Shown here: positions 9,405 through 17,716 of the stretch, piece after piece
Numbering within the stretch: position 1 is the first letter of the stretch
Layout of the letters: each line of letters opens with the position of its first letter
From: DALYJJ01 sp031969915
GTDB lineage: Bacteria > Acidobacteriota > Terriglobia > Bryobacterales > Bryobacteraceae
Assembly: GCA_031969915.1 (NCBI GenBank)
Contig: DALYJJ010000007.1
Coordinates: 13,257 to 77,256 of the forward strand
Direction of reading: 5' to 3'
DNA length: 64,000 bases
Translations under genes and position numbers: made by a program
The notes under the pieces: model-generated
What the model saw: only the letters and a program-made list of their open reading frames with translations
Database searches by the model: none
What the model was told of the DNA's origin: nothing

Positions 9405-10307
9405 ATGTTTGCAATCATCGGCATCTTGGTCGTGATCGGTTCCATCATCGGCGGATACCTGATGGAGCACGGGAAACTTCTCGTACTTTTCCAGCCAGCA
9501 GAGTTGGTGATCATCGGGGGGGCGGCTCTGGGAACGGTCTTTATCGCCAACCCCTTACCCGTGATCAAACGCATGGTGGCGGGCCTGATCGGCGTAATGA
9601 AACCGAGCCGTTACACGAAGAAGTTCTACCTGGAACAGTTGAAGATGTTGAACGACATCTTCAACTACATGCGGAAGAACGGCACCCAGAAGATGGAGGT
9701 GGACATTGAAGAGCCCCACAAGAGTGCGCTCTTCAAGAACTACCCCGCGTTCCTCAAGGACCACCACGCGCTGGATTTCTTCTGCGACACGCTGCGGATG
9801 TCGATCGCGGGGAGTGTGGGAACGATTGAAATCGACACGCTCATGGAAACCGACCTGGACGTGCATCACCAGGAGGCGAATGAGCCGGTAGCGGCGTTGA
9901 CCACCGTGGCGGATTCTCTCCCCGGCTTGGGCATCGTGGCGGCGGTGTTGGGTGTGGTGATCACCATGGGAGCCCTGGGCGGACCTCCGGAGGAGATCGG
10001 CCACAAAGTCGCGGCGGCGCTGGTGGGTACGTTCTTGGGAATTCTGATGTGCTACGGCTTCTTCGCTCCGCTTGCCTCCAACATGACCAAGCAGAACGAG
10101 GCGGATCATGCCTACTACGGCGTGATGCGGGCGGCCCTGCTGGCGACGGTGCGAGGGAATGCGCCGATTCTGGCCATCGAGTTCGCGCGCCGTGCGATCC
10201 CCCATGAGATCCGGCCCTCGTTCAAGGAGATGGAGACGTTCTGCAAGGGCGGCGGCGCGGCCGCGGCGGCCGGCGCGGCAGCGCAAGCGGGAGGCAAAGC
10301 GGCATGA
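9405..10307 (+). CDS. motA: Flagellar motor stator protein MotA
   Basis: 300-residue MotA/TolQ/ExbB-family inner-membrane protein forming the proton channel of the flagellar stator with MotB. It has the expected four membrane segments: two at the N-terminus (AIIGILVVIGSIIGGYLMEHG, then AELVIIGGAALGTVFIA) and two after the long cytoplasmic loop, around PGLGIVAAVLGVVITMGAL and VGTFLGILMCYGFFAPLA. The C-terminus ends in an Ala/Gly-rich tail. The stop overlaps the motB start by 4 bases. No other flagellar genes are in the window. Confidence 0.92.
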   Translation: MFAIIGILVVIGSIIGGYLMEHGKLLVLFQPAELVIIGGAALGTVFIANPLPVIKRMVAGLIGVMKPSRYTKKFYLEQLKMLNDIFNYMRKNGTQKMEVDIEEPHKSALFKNYPAFLKDHHALDFFCDTLRMSIAGSVGTIEIDTLMETDLDVHHQEANEPVAALTTVADSLPGLGIVAAVLGVVITMGALGGPPEEIGHKVAAALVGTFLGILMCYGFFAPLASNMTKQNEADHAYYGVMRAALLATVRGNAPILAIEFARRAIPHEIRPSFKEMETFCKGGGAAAAAGAAAQAGGKAA

Positions 10308-11155
10308 CGCCCAGCCCGCAGCAGCCGCCCCCGATTATCATCGTCCGTAAGAAAAAGAGCCATGGCGGACATCACGGCGGCGCCTGGAAGGTCGCCTACG
10401 CCGATTTCGTCACTGCCATGATGGCCTTGTTCATCGTGCTCTGGCTGCTGTCGAGCGATGAGAAGGTGAAAAAAGCCGTGGGCGGCTACTTTCAGGACCC
10501 CTCGGGCGACGGCAACCTGATGGGAACGAACATGGCCGGTTCTGGGCCGTCGCTCTCCGTCAGCAAAGCCGATCTGTCCCAGGTGAAGCAGATGCTCCAG
10601 CGGGCCATGGCGGAGATGCCCAACTTCGACAAGATGAAGGACCAGGTGGACCTGGTGATGACCGGCGAAGGACTGCGGATCGAACTGCTCGAAACGCAGG
10701 GCGGTATGTTTTTCGAGAGCGGGAGCGGAGAGCCCACCGGGACCGGCAAGGAGATGTTGGTGCTGCTGGCGCGGGAGTTGGGCGCCCTGCCGAACAAGCT
10801 GCTCATCGAGGGGCACACCGACGCCAAGCCCTACGCTCATGGCGGCGTGTACAGCAATTGGGAACTCTCCGCCGACCGGGCCAACGCGGCCCGGCGGCTG
10901 ATGCAGGCGAGCGGCGTCAGAGACGACCAGATCACTCAGGTTCGGGGCTTCGCCGACCAGCGGCTCCGCACGCCCAAAGAACCGGAACACACCACCAACC
11001 GGCGGATCTCCGTGCTGGTGCAGTACGCCGAAGTGCCGGAAGGGGCGAAACCGGCCGCGCCGGAAGCGCCGGCGGCCCACGCCGCCGCGCCCGGCAAGGA
11101 CGCACACCCCGCGGCGCCGGCCCACGGCGCTGGGTCCGCCGGCGGCGCGCACTAG
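10304..11155 (+). CDS. motB: Flagellar motor stator protein MotB
   Basis: 283 residues. The N-terminal basic segment KKKSHGGHHGGAWKVAYADF leads into a single membrane helix (VTAMMALFIVLWLL) with the proton-carrying Asp in YADFVTAMM. The periplasmic OmpA/MotB peptidoglycan-binding domain spans roughly residues 125-245 (LLIEGHTDAKPY, NWELSADRANAARRLM). The last ~35 residues are Ala/Pro/His-rich. It is translationally coupled to motA by an ATGA overlap. Confidence 0.93.
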   Translation: MTPSPQQPPPIIIVRKKKSHGGHHGGAWKVAYADFVTAMMALFIVLWLLSSDEKVKKAVGGYFQDPSGDGNLMGTNMAGSGPSLSVSKADLSQVKQMLQRAMAEMPNFDKMKDQVDLVMTGEGLRIELLETQGGMFFESGSGEPTGTGKEMLVLLARELGALPNKLLIEGHTDAKPYAHGGVYSNWELSADRANAARRLMQASGVRDDQITQVRGFADQRLRTPKEPEHTTNRRISVLVQYAEVPEGAKPAAPEAPAAHAAAPGKDAHPAAPAHGAGSAGGAH

Positions 11156-11187
11156 CAGCACCCGTCATACACTGGTGTCTAACCGCC

Positions 11188-12780
11188 ATGAGACGCCAGT
11201 TCGCTTTCCTTGTGCTTGCCGCCACCGCCGTTTTCGGCGAAGAGATCCTGAGCGAGCGCATCCGCGCCCACACCAAGTTCCTGTCGAGCGACGAATTGGA
11301 AGGCCGCGGCGTGGGCGTCCGCGGGGAACGGCTGGCTACCGATTATCTGGCCACTCAGCTTGCCCTGGCGGGCGTGAAGCCGGCGGGCGATCAGGGCACC
11401 TATTTCCAGCGCGTGCCCCTGGTGGGAGTGACCACCGGGAGCAGTTCCCGTCTCTCTGCCACAGGCCCCGACGGCGCTCGCGTGGTGTTCCAGTGGCTTG
11501 AGGATTTCGTGGGCACGAACTACCAGCAGCAGCCCCAGGCCAGCTTCGACGCCGAGGTCGTCTTCGCCGGCCACGGCATCACCGCTCCGGAGTTCGGCTG
11601 GGACGACTATCGCGGCGTCGATGTCAAAGGGAAGGTGGTTGCTTTGTTCACCAATGAGCCGCCCTCCGAAGACCCCAGCTTCTTCGGCGGCCGCGCGCTC
11701 ACCTACTACGGGCGGTGGACGTACAAGTACGAGAATGCCACGCGCCACGGCGCGGCGGCGGTGCTGATTCTGCACACTACGCCGACCGCGGGCTACGGCT
11801 GGGATGTGGTGAAGAGCTCGTGGGGCCGCGAGGACACGCAGGTGCAACTGCCCTCCGGCCAGCCCGGTCTCGCCCTGGCCGGATGGTTGAGCCAGCAGGC
11901 TTCGCAGAAGCTGGCCGGCCTGGCCGGGCGGAAAGCCGATGAGCTGTTGGCTGCCGCGGACAAGCGGGGCTTCCAGGCGTTCCCGCTGGGCTTGCGCGCA
12001 TCGGGTGGCATCCAAAGCAAGATCCGGAAGATCGACAGCCGCAACGTGGTGGGCCGCGTGGAAGGTAGCGACCCGAAGCTGAAGGACGAGGCGGTGATCT
12101 TCAGCGCGCATTGGGACCACCTGGGCGTGGCCGCACCGGTGGCCGGCGATGGGATCTACAACGGCGCCGTGGACAACGCCACCGGCTGCGCCATGGTTCT
12201 TGAGATCGCGCGCTCCTGGGCTTCCTTACAGACCAAGCCACGCCGGTCGGCTTTGTTCCTGTTCGTGACCGCGGAAGAGGGCGGGCTGCGCGGGTCGCAG
12301 TACTATGGCGTCTCGCCCGTGATACCGGCCGCGAAGACGGCGGTCAACCTCAACTACGACGCCTTCTATCCGTTTGGCAAGACGGCGGACGTGGTGGTGA
12401 CAGGCGCCGAGCGGACCACGTTGTGGCCGGCGGTGCAGGAGGTGGCCAAACAGTTCCAACTCGCCATCAAGCCCGATCCCCGGCCGGAGCAGGGCTCGTT
12501 CTACCGTTCTGACCACTTCTCGCTGGCGAAGGTGGGGATCCCGGCGTTCTCCATCAAGGGTGGCAACGAGTTCCTTGGGAAGCCCGCGGACTTCGGCACG
12601 AAGTTCTTCCAGGAGTACAACGCCAGGAACTACCATCAACCGTCGGACGAGTATCGGGAGGATTGGGACTTCGCCGGCATGGAGCAGATGGCGCGATTCG
12701 GCTTCGTCCTGGGGATGCGCACCGCCAACGATCCGAAGATGCCGTCCTGGCTGCCGGGGGACGAGTTCGCCCGCAAGTAG
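11188..12780 (+). CDS. Secreted M28 family zinc metallopeptidase with PA domain
   Basis: 530 residues from the ATG that opens a signal peptide (MRRQFAFLVLAATAVFGE). The zinc-aminopeptidase core shows the ligand and catalytic segments in order: SAHWDHLGV, YNGAVDNATGCAMVLEIA, FVTAEEGGLRGSQYY, NLNYDAFYPFG and FYRSDHFSLAKVGIPAF. Residues ~120-210 between the N-terminus and the core resemble a protease-associated insert (VVFAGHGI... YRGVDVKGKVVALFTNEP). Predicted to release N-terminal amino acids from peptides outside the cytoplasm. It follows motB by 32 bp but is functionally unrelated. Confidence 0.9.
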   Translation: MRRQFAFLVLAATAVFGEEILSERIRAHTKFLSSDELEGRGVGVRGERLATDYLATQLALAGVKPAGDQGTYFQRVPLVGVTTGSSSRLSATGPDGARVVFQWLEDFVGTNYQQQPQASFDAEVVFAGHGITAPEFGWDDYRGVDVKGKVVALFTNEPPSEDPSFFGGRALTYYGRWTYKYENATRHGAAAVLILHTTPTAGYGWDVVKSSWGREDTQVQLPSGQPGLALAGWLSQQASQKLAGLAGRKADELLAAADKRGFQAFPLGLRASGGIQSKIRKIDSRNVVGRVEGSDPKLKDEAVIFSAHWDHLGVAAPVAGDGIYNGAVDNATGCAMVLEIARSWASLQTKPRRSALFLFVTAEEGGLRGSQYYGVSPVIPAAKTAVNLNYDAFYPFGKTADVVVTGAERTTLWPAVQEVAKQFQLAIKPDPRPEQGSFYRSDHFSLAKVGIPAFSIKGGNEFLGKPADFGTKFFQEYNARNYHQPSDEYREDWDFAGMEQMARFGFVLGMRTANDPKMPSWLPGDEFARK

Positions 12781-12806
12781 GACCGCGGCTCGGGCCCGGG
12801 GCTGAC

Positions 12807-13094
12807 TTACGCGACGCCGAGGAGTTTGAGGACCGGCCCGCCCTTGGCGTCCGCGCCGAGTTCGGCCATGATCCGGCCCTTCACCTGGACCACCAGGCTC
12901 AGCCCGGCCATGCGAAGCGCCTCATGTAGCCGGTTGAACAACTCCGCGCGTTTCTCCTTGCCCGACCAGGGCTGCAACATCTGAAACGCCGACTGCAAGC
13001 TCGGAAAGTCGAGCACGATGCGATTCCCTTCGCCGTTCACGACAACGCCCTGCCCGGAATCTCCACCGAGCAGGTTCGCGATCACTCTGTCCAT
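12807..13094 (-). CDS. Small protein of unknown function
   Basis: 95 residues from the ATG at 13094 (MDRVIANLLGGDSGQGVVV). It is a soluble alpha/beta protein without signal peptide or membrane segment; the C-terminal half has an amphipathic helix (EKRAELFNRLHEALRMAGL) followed by a strand (SLVVQVKGRIMAELG). I recognise no family. The frame stays open to 13220, but the upstream part is basic and irregular, so I prefer the internal ATG. It converges on the M28 peptidase and lies downstream of the monooxygenase-like gene. Confidence 0.55.
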   Translation of the reverse strand: MDRVIANLLGGDSGQGVVVNGEGNRIVLDFPSLQSAFQMLQPWSGKEKRAELFNRLHEALRMAGLSLVVQVKGRIMAELGADAKGGPVLKLLGVA

Positions 13095-13174
13095 TCGTTC
13101 CACGCGCGAGCCCTCTACAACGTTAGATCGGCCGAACCACGTAAAGGGTACAGAAACCAGCGAGAAAATCCGGG

Positions 13175-14458
13175 CTAAAAGAAACTGCGTTCGAAGACCA
13201 CGCCCAGGAACGCGAGGCACATCTCATCCTCGGTGCCCTCGCCCCAGGTCACCAGCTTGGGCACTGCGTTCGGATTGCGCGGGTTGTTGGTCGAGTTGTC
13301 GTAGGTGCAGCGCAGCCGCAGCGTGGCGCCGCCCGGCACGGAGACCGGCGACTGGTAGGTGTACGAACCCTGCCAGTTGAAGTCCCATTTGTCGATGAGG
13401 ATCATCGGTTCCCACTCGCCGTTGCGCCGAACGTCGAGCCGGATCTCCTTGCCGAGCAGGTGCATGTGGGGGAAGACGTGAATCGCTCGGAGGTTGAAGA
13501 GGGCGAGGGGCGGCGTCGCAAAGGTGGCCTGCACTTCGTGGCGTTCGGCGCCCGCTGGGATCTCCATGCGCACCCGGCCACGGCTGTCCAGCGGCACGAT
13601 GGGCAGGAATGTGAGGCGCCGCTCCACGTCGGTCTTCGCAAAGTACAGGCCGATGCGGGTCTGGTCCTCCGCGGTAACGCGTGTCGAATAGTAGTGAAGC
13701 TGAAGGACGATGCGCGCCCCGGCGGGCAGCGTCATGCCGATGCCTTCGGGCAGGTGATGGGGCCTCGCCCCGGGCGCCCACCCGCCCAGTGTGCCGCCCG
13801 CCGCCAGCGCGCGGGCATCGCTGAAGATCGGCGTCCCCGGCCCCCCGTAGCAGGTGTAGCCGGGTCCCTCTTCGGCGGCGTCCAGCCGCTCGGCCTCGCC
13901 GGTTGTATCCAGGTAGAGGATCGCGTGGTGCACCACGCTGCGGTCGCCGGGCAGCACGTCCACGGCCGTGACCCAGCGGTCCGAGTCGTACGGCGTGGGC
14001 AGCACGAAGCAGCGGTACATGTCCTTGCCGCGAGGCGGCGTGTAGGCCTCAGCCATGGTCAGCACCAGGTCCGGCTCGCCCAGCGCCCACTCGCCGCGCT
14101 CGGCCATCGGTTCGGGCAGGTCCGCGGGATCGCCCTCGGGCGCTCCGCCTTCGGCCCAGCGAATCAGCGTTTCGCGCTCCTCGTCGGTGAGCCCAAAGCT
14201 GTCGCGGAACTCGCCGTGTCCGGGCACCGGCTTCCAGGGCGGCATGATGCCCTCGCGGACCACGCGCGCGATATCGGCGGCCCAGGTGGAGGCATCGCCG
14301 TACGTGAGTAGCGCGAAGGGGGCGATGTCCTTCGGCCGGTGGCAGTTCTGGCACTTGGCCTGGAGGATGCGGGAGACTTCCTTGGAGAATGTCGGCTGCG
14401 CGCCCGCCGTTCCGGCGGCGGCGCTCAGACAAATCGCAAAGAGAACGGCGCGGTACAC
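13175..14458 (-). CDS. Copper type II monooxygenase-like protein with N-terminal heme-c motif
   Basis: 427-residue exported protein. After the signal peptide (residues 1-20) a single heme-c motif CQNCH appears near residue 36 in a short cytochrome-c-like segment (PPWKPVPGHGEF). The remainder resembles ascorbate-dependent copper monooxygenases of the PHM/DBH fold, with the copper-ligand-like clusters VVHHAILYLD, LQLHYYSTR and FPHMHLLGKEIRLD. Proteins of this composition are common in Acidobacteria and Planctomycetes, but their substrates are not established. The fusion suggests electrons could come from an internal heme instead of ascorbate, which is inference. It is 70 bp downstream of ispF on the same strand. 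Confidence 0.72.
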   Translation of the reverse strand: MYRAVLFAICLSAAAGTAGAQPTFSKEVSRILQAKCQNCHRPKDIAPFALLTYGDASTWAADIARVVREGIMPPWKPVPGHGEFRDSFGLTDEERETLIRWAEGGAPEGDPADLPEPMAERGEWALGEPDLVLTMAEAYTPPRGKDMYRCFVLPTPYDSDRWVTAVDVLPGDRSVVHHAILYLDTTGEAERLDAAEEGPGYTCYGGPGTPIFSDARALAAGGTLGGWAPGARPHHLPEGIGMTLPAGARIVLQLHYYSTRVTAEDQTRIGLYFAKTDVERRLTFLPIVPLDSRGRVRMEIPAGAERHEVQATFATPPLALFNLRAIHVFPHMHLLGKEIRLDVRRNGEWEPMILIDKWDFNWQGSYTYQSPVSVPGGATLRLRCTYDNSTNNPRNPNAVPKLVTWGEGTEDEMCLAFLGVVFERSFF

Positions 14459-14528
14459 GATTAGCCCCAGTGCGGTTATTATGCGCCGCCTACCGTCCCC
14501 GGGGCAAGCTCCGCAGGGGGGTCCGCTG

Positions 14529-15020
14529 TCAGCGTCCGCGCACGACGGTCGCCACGGCCTGCGCTTCGGCCGAGCGCCCCTCGCCGACCGGCCCCACCTT
14601 CTCGCTGGTCTTGAACTTCACCGACACGCGGTCCACCGGGAGCGCCAGCGCGGCGGCCAGTGTTTCACGGATCGCCAGCCGGTAGTCCTTCAGTTTCGGG
14701 CGCTCCAGGATGACCGTCGAATCGATGTTCCCAATCTCGTAGCCGGCCTCGCGCACCAGTTGGGCGGCGTGCGCCAGGAAGAGCAGGCTTCCCACGCCTT
14801 TCCATTGGGGGTCGGTGTCCGGGAAGTGCATGCCGATGTCGCCCAACGCGACTGCCCCCAGCAGAGCGTCGGTGATCGCGTGCGCCAGCACGTCGGCGTC
14901 GGAGTGGCCTTCCAAGCCGAAGTCGCTCTCGATCACGATGCCGCCCAGGATCAGCGGCCGCCCGGTGGCGATGCGATGGTTATCCCATCCCAGACCGGTG
15001 CGGATCTCCGGCCCGTTCAC
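14529..15020 (-). CDS. ispF: 2-C-methyl-D-erythritol 2,4-cyclodiphosphate synthase
   Basis: 163 residues, normal length for IspF, the fifth step of the MEP isoprenoid pathway (CDP-ME-2-phosphate to MEcPP plus CMP). Visible signatures: GLGWDNHRI as the metal-binding DxH region, GHSDADVLAHAITDALLGA, GDIGMHFPDTDPQWKG, and the C-terminal VKFKTSEKVGPVGEGRS. The start overlaps the ispD stop by 4 bases, so the two are translationally coupled. Confidence 0.96.
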   Translation of the reverse strand: MNGPEIRTGLGWDNHRIATGRPLILGGIVIESDFGLEGHSDADVLAHAITDALLGAVALGDIGMHFPDTDPQWKGVGSLLFLAHAAQLVREAGYEIGNIDSTVILERPKLKDYRLAIRETLAAALALPVDRVSVKFKTSEKVGPVGEGRSAEAQAVATVVRGR

Positions 15021-15739
15021 GACGCCTTGCGGCCCCCGGACTCTTCATCCAGGAAGAGCCGCGCCAGCTCCATGTCCGACGGCTTGGTGATCTTGATGTT
15101 GCGGTCGCTGCCGGGCACCACGCTCACCTCCACTTCCAGGCGCTCCACCAGGCTCGATTCGTCGGTCCCTGTGAAACCATCCTCACGTGCCTTGGCGAAG
15201 GCTTGCCGCAGCAGGCCATAGCGGAAGACCTGGGGAGTCTGCGCCAGCACCAGGCGGTCGCGGTTCAGTGTGCCCCGGATCTTGTTGCGGTGCACCTGCT
15301 TCACAGTGTCCACGGGCACGATCCCGACAATCGCCGCGCCCGATGCCTCGGCTTCGGCCACCACCTTGGCGATCGTCCCCTCGTCGATGAACGGGCGCAC
15401 CGCGTCGTGCACCGCCACCATGTCCGTGTCCGGTGCGAGCGAGGCGATCGCATTTTCCACCGAATGCTGCCGGCTGTCGCCGCCCACCACCAGCCGGACC
15501 GGCTTGGCGAATTTCTCCTTCCCGAGCAATTCCTCCACCCACACGATGTCGTCGGCGCGCAGGGCAACGACGATTTCCGTAATCGCCGCGCATCCCGCGA
15601 AGCGCCGGATGGTGTGCATCAGGATCGGGGAGCCATCGAGCAGCATGAACTGCTTCCGGCTGGTGCCACGCTTCTCGGGCGCGGAGCGCGCCATGCGGGT
15701 GCCCAGGCCGGCGGCGGGCAGGATGACGGAGACTTTCAT
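15017..15739 (-). CDS. ispD: 2-C-methyl-D-erythritol 4-phosphate cytidylyltransferase
   Basis: 240 residues. The nucleotidyltransferase loop is at the N-terminus (VILPAAGLGTRM, with KRGTSRKQFMLLDG providing the Lys), VAVHDAVRPFIDE lies in the middle and GTDESSLVERLEV near the end, all IspD hallmarks. It couples MEP with CTP in the third step of isoprenoid synthesis. The ATG at 15739 opens the signature directly. Gene order yacL-ispD-ispF is also known from Bacillus, which supports an old functional cluster. Confidence 0.96.
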   Translation of the reverse strand: MKVSVILPAAGLGTRMARSAPEKRGTSRKQFMLLDGSPILMHTIRRFAGCAAITEIVVALRADDIVWVEELLGKEKFAKPVRLVVGGDSRQHSVENAIASLAPDTDMVAVHDAVRPFIDEGTIAKVVAEAEASGAAIVGIVPVDTVKQVHRNKIRGTLNRDRLVLAQTPQVFRYGLLRQAFAKAREDGFTGTDESSLVERLEVEVSVVPGSDRNIKITKPSDMELARLFLDEESGGRKAS

Positions 15740-15755
15740 CGCAAGAATGATTGTA

Positions 15756-16865
15756 TCAACTGCCCTGCGGCGGGCTTCCCGCGGCGGCCGGAGCCTGTTG
15801 TTCCTTGTGCCCGTGGCCGCCCGCGGCGGCGTCACGGGCCGGCGCGTGGCCCTTCCCGGAATCGTGCACCGTGTGCTGGCGTTCGTCGAAACGGCCGAAG
15901 ATCATCTTGCCCGCCGTGGTCTGCAACACGCTGGTCACGGCGATGTCGATGGTCTTGGAGATCATCTTCTTCGCGTTGTCCACCACCACCATCGTGCCGT
16001 CGTCCAGGTACGCCACGCCCTGGTTGTACTCTTTCCCTTCCTTGAGGATGAAGACCCGCATGGTCTCGCCGGGCAGCACGATGGGCTTCAGAGCATTGGC
16101 CAGCTCGTTGATATTCAGGACCTCGACTCCGTGCAGTTGCGCGACCTTGTTGAGATTGAAATCGTTGGTCACGATCTTGCAATCGTAGACCTTGGCCAGC
16201 TCGATGAGCTTCATGTCGACGTCGCGCACCTGCGGGAAGTCGTCCTCCAGGATCTGCACGTTCAGCGTGGCCATCTTCTGGATGCGCTGGAGAATATCCA
16301 GGCCGCGGCGTCCGCGATTGCGCTTCATCGAGTCGGCCGAATCGGCCACCAGTTGGAGCTCACGCAACACAAACTGCGGGACCACCAGCGTTCCGTCCAG
16401 GAACCCCGTCTCGGCGACGTCGGCGATTCGGCCGTCGATGATGACGCTCGTGTCCAGGATCTTGAACGAGTGCTTCTGCGCCTTCTCGCCGCCGAACAAC
16501 CCGCCGAGCGCGGCGAGGTTCAGCATGTCGCCTTTGCTCGCCCCGACCACCAGGCCGACGTAGGTCATGAAGAGGAGGACTGAGATCTGCAGGAACGAAG
16601 TGGTCACGTTGGCCGGCGCGGCCTGGCCGATGACGAGCGAAATGAGGTAAGCGCCGAGGATACCCAATACCGAACCGATCGCCGCCCCGATCAACCGCTT
16701 CAAGCTCACCTGCTTCAAGCGGACTTCAAAAAAAACGATGGCCAGACCCAGGGCTGCACCGACCCCGGCGGCGAAAGGTTGTGTTAGGGATAGCGGCTGC
16801 AGGAAGTAGGCGGCAACCGCGAGTAGAAGGACGAATAACACCCGAAGAACCAAGAGGTCGTTCAC
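15756..16865 (-). CDS. YacL-like membrane protein with PIN and TRAM domains
   Basis: 369 residues from a GTG at 16865 with GAGGTG upstream. The N-terminal ~125 residues hold four hydrophobic helices; a PIN nuclease-like domain follows ([15 protein letters not shown] with its acidic residues, then [15 protein letters not shown]), and then a TRAM RNA-binding domain ([20 protein letters not shown]). The His/Ala/Pro-rich tail is disordered. This is the architecture of Bacillus YacL, and as there it sits immediately upstream of ispD (16 bp). The biochemical role is not settled; a membrane-bound RNase is plausible. Confidence 0.88.
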   Translation of the reverse strand: MNDLLVLRVLFVLLLAVAAYFLQPLSLTQPFAAGVGAALGLAIVFFEVRLKQVSLKRLIGAAIGSVLGILGAYLISLVIGQAAPANVTTSFLQISVLLFMTYVGLVVGASKGDMLNLAALGGLFGGEKAQKHSFKILDTSVIIDGRIADVAETGFLDGTLVVPQFVLRELQLVADSADSMKRNRGRRGLDILQRIQKMATLNVQILEDDFPQVRDVDMKLIELAKVYDCKIVTNDFNLNKVAQLHGVEVLNINELANALKPIVLPGETMRVFILKEGKEYNQGVAYLDDGTMVVVDNAKKMISKTIDIAVTSVLQTTAGKMIFGRFDERQHTVHDSGKGHAPARDAAAGGHGHKEQQAPAAAGSPPQGS

Positions 16866-17090
16866 GAGGCACCTCGGCTCTCTGCCGGGGCAAAAGAGAC
16901 CTCTCTCGGGCCGCCCCTGGATCCGGCAGCGCCGCAACAAAATGATTGCGCGTTGTCAATCTCCGCCCGTGGGCGGATTTCCGGCCTAAGTATAACACCG
17001 GAATGTGGTGGGACGCCTTCGGGAAGGGACACGACCATCCGTCTCCGGATGGGGTGTTTGGTGCGGTGAGGTATGAGTGCGGGTAGGGAA

Positions 17091-17115
17091 CCGCTCCGGC
17101 CTGAAACCGGAGCGG
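17091..17115 (-). terminator. Strong hairpin directly after the RRM gene
   Basis: A perfect 9-bp stem (CCGCTCCGG/CCGGAGCGG) with a 7-base loop starts one base after the stop codon. The tail is only TTCCCT, so termination may be partial or factor-assisted. Confidence 0.45.
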
Positions 17116-17116
17116 G

Positions 17117-17533
17117 CTACAGGGCCTTGGCTAACTCTTCGGCAAACGCAGTCTGGGGACGGCTATCGGGACGCTTGTGCTTCTTGCCACCGCGGCGGGA
17201 ACGCTGGGCGTCGGCATCGGTGCGGACAGCCGCGATTCCTGCAACCGGGCCCCTCGGACCGGCCGGGACCGCGGTCTTCGACTTCGGCGGCTGTGCGGGG
17301 TTGGCGCGGAGGATTCGGTCCTCCAGCGGGGCCCGATCGAACCGCTTGATGATCGAGTTCATCTCTTCGGTGTTGGGCGCCTCAATGAAGGCGAAGCCCT
17401 TGGATTCCTGGGTTTCGGGGTTGCGAATGACTTTGATGTTGTCGGCTACGAGGTTCTCGGCGGCGAGCCACGAACGGATATCGTCCGCGGTCACCCACGA
17501 GGGGAGATTTCCAAGAAAAACAGTGGAACTCAT
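17117..17533 (-). CDS. RNA-recognition-motif (RRM) protein
   Basis: 138 residues. One RRM fold occupies residues 4-80, with RNP2 (VFLGNL) at the start and RNP1 (KGFAFIEA) near residue 45, so single-stranded RNA binding is expected. The C-terminal ~55 residues are basic and low-complexity (QRSRRGGKKHKRPDSRP). Bacterial RRM proteins of this size are typical of cyanobacteria and several other phyla, including Acidobacteria, and are often implicated in cold or stress responses; no target is suggested by the context. It lies 183 bp downstream of tig on the same strand. Confidence 0.85.
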   Translation of the reverse strand: MSSTVFLGNLPSWVTADDIRSWLAAENLVADNIKVIRNPETQESKGFAFIEAPNTEEMNSIIKRFDRAPLEDRILRANPAQPPKSKTAVPAGPRGPVAGIAAVRTDADAQRSRRGGKKHKRPDSRPQTAFAEELAKAL

Positions 17534-17716
17534 TCTGAAGGGTAGTTCACTCCGTTGCGGGATTCGGACCTATGACAGGCGAGACGGTCCATGAAGCCCT
17601 TTCATCGTATCACGTAAACCGATGCGTGGGAATGGTAGCGGTTGCAAAAAAGGCGCGGAGAGCGAGAATCTGAGGCGATCCTCCCCGGCCGACCCTGGTT
17701 TTGGGCGTTTGAGAGC

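Noticed and set aside
9398..9416. Sigma-54-like promoter over the motA start
   Set aside because: The GG-GC spacing is one base short and the element would overlap the start codon.
16962..16977. TCCGCCC-GT-GGGCGGA inverted repeat as terminator of the RRM transcript
   Set aside because: Only two loop bases and no T-run on the required strand; kept as an unexplained palindrome.
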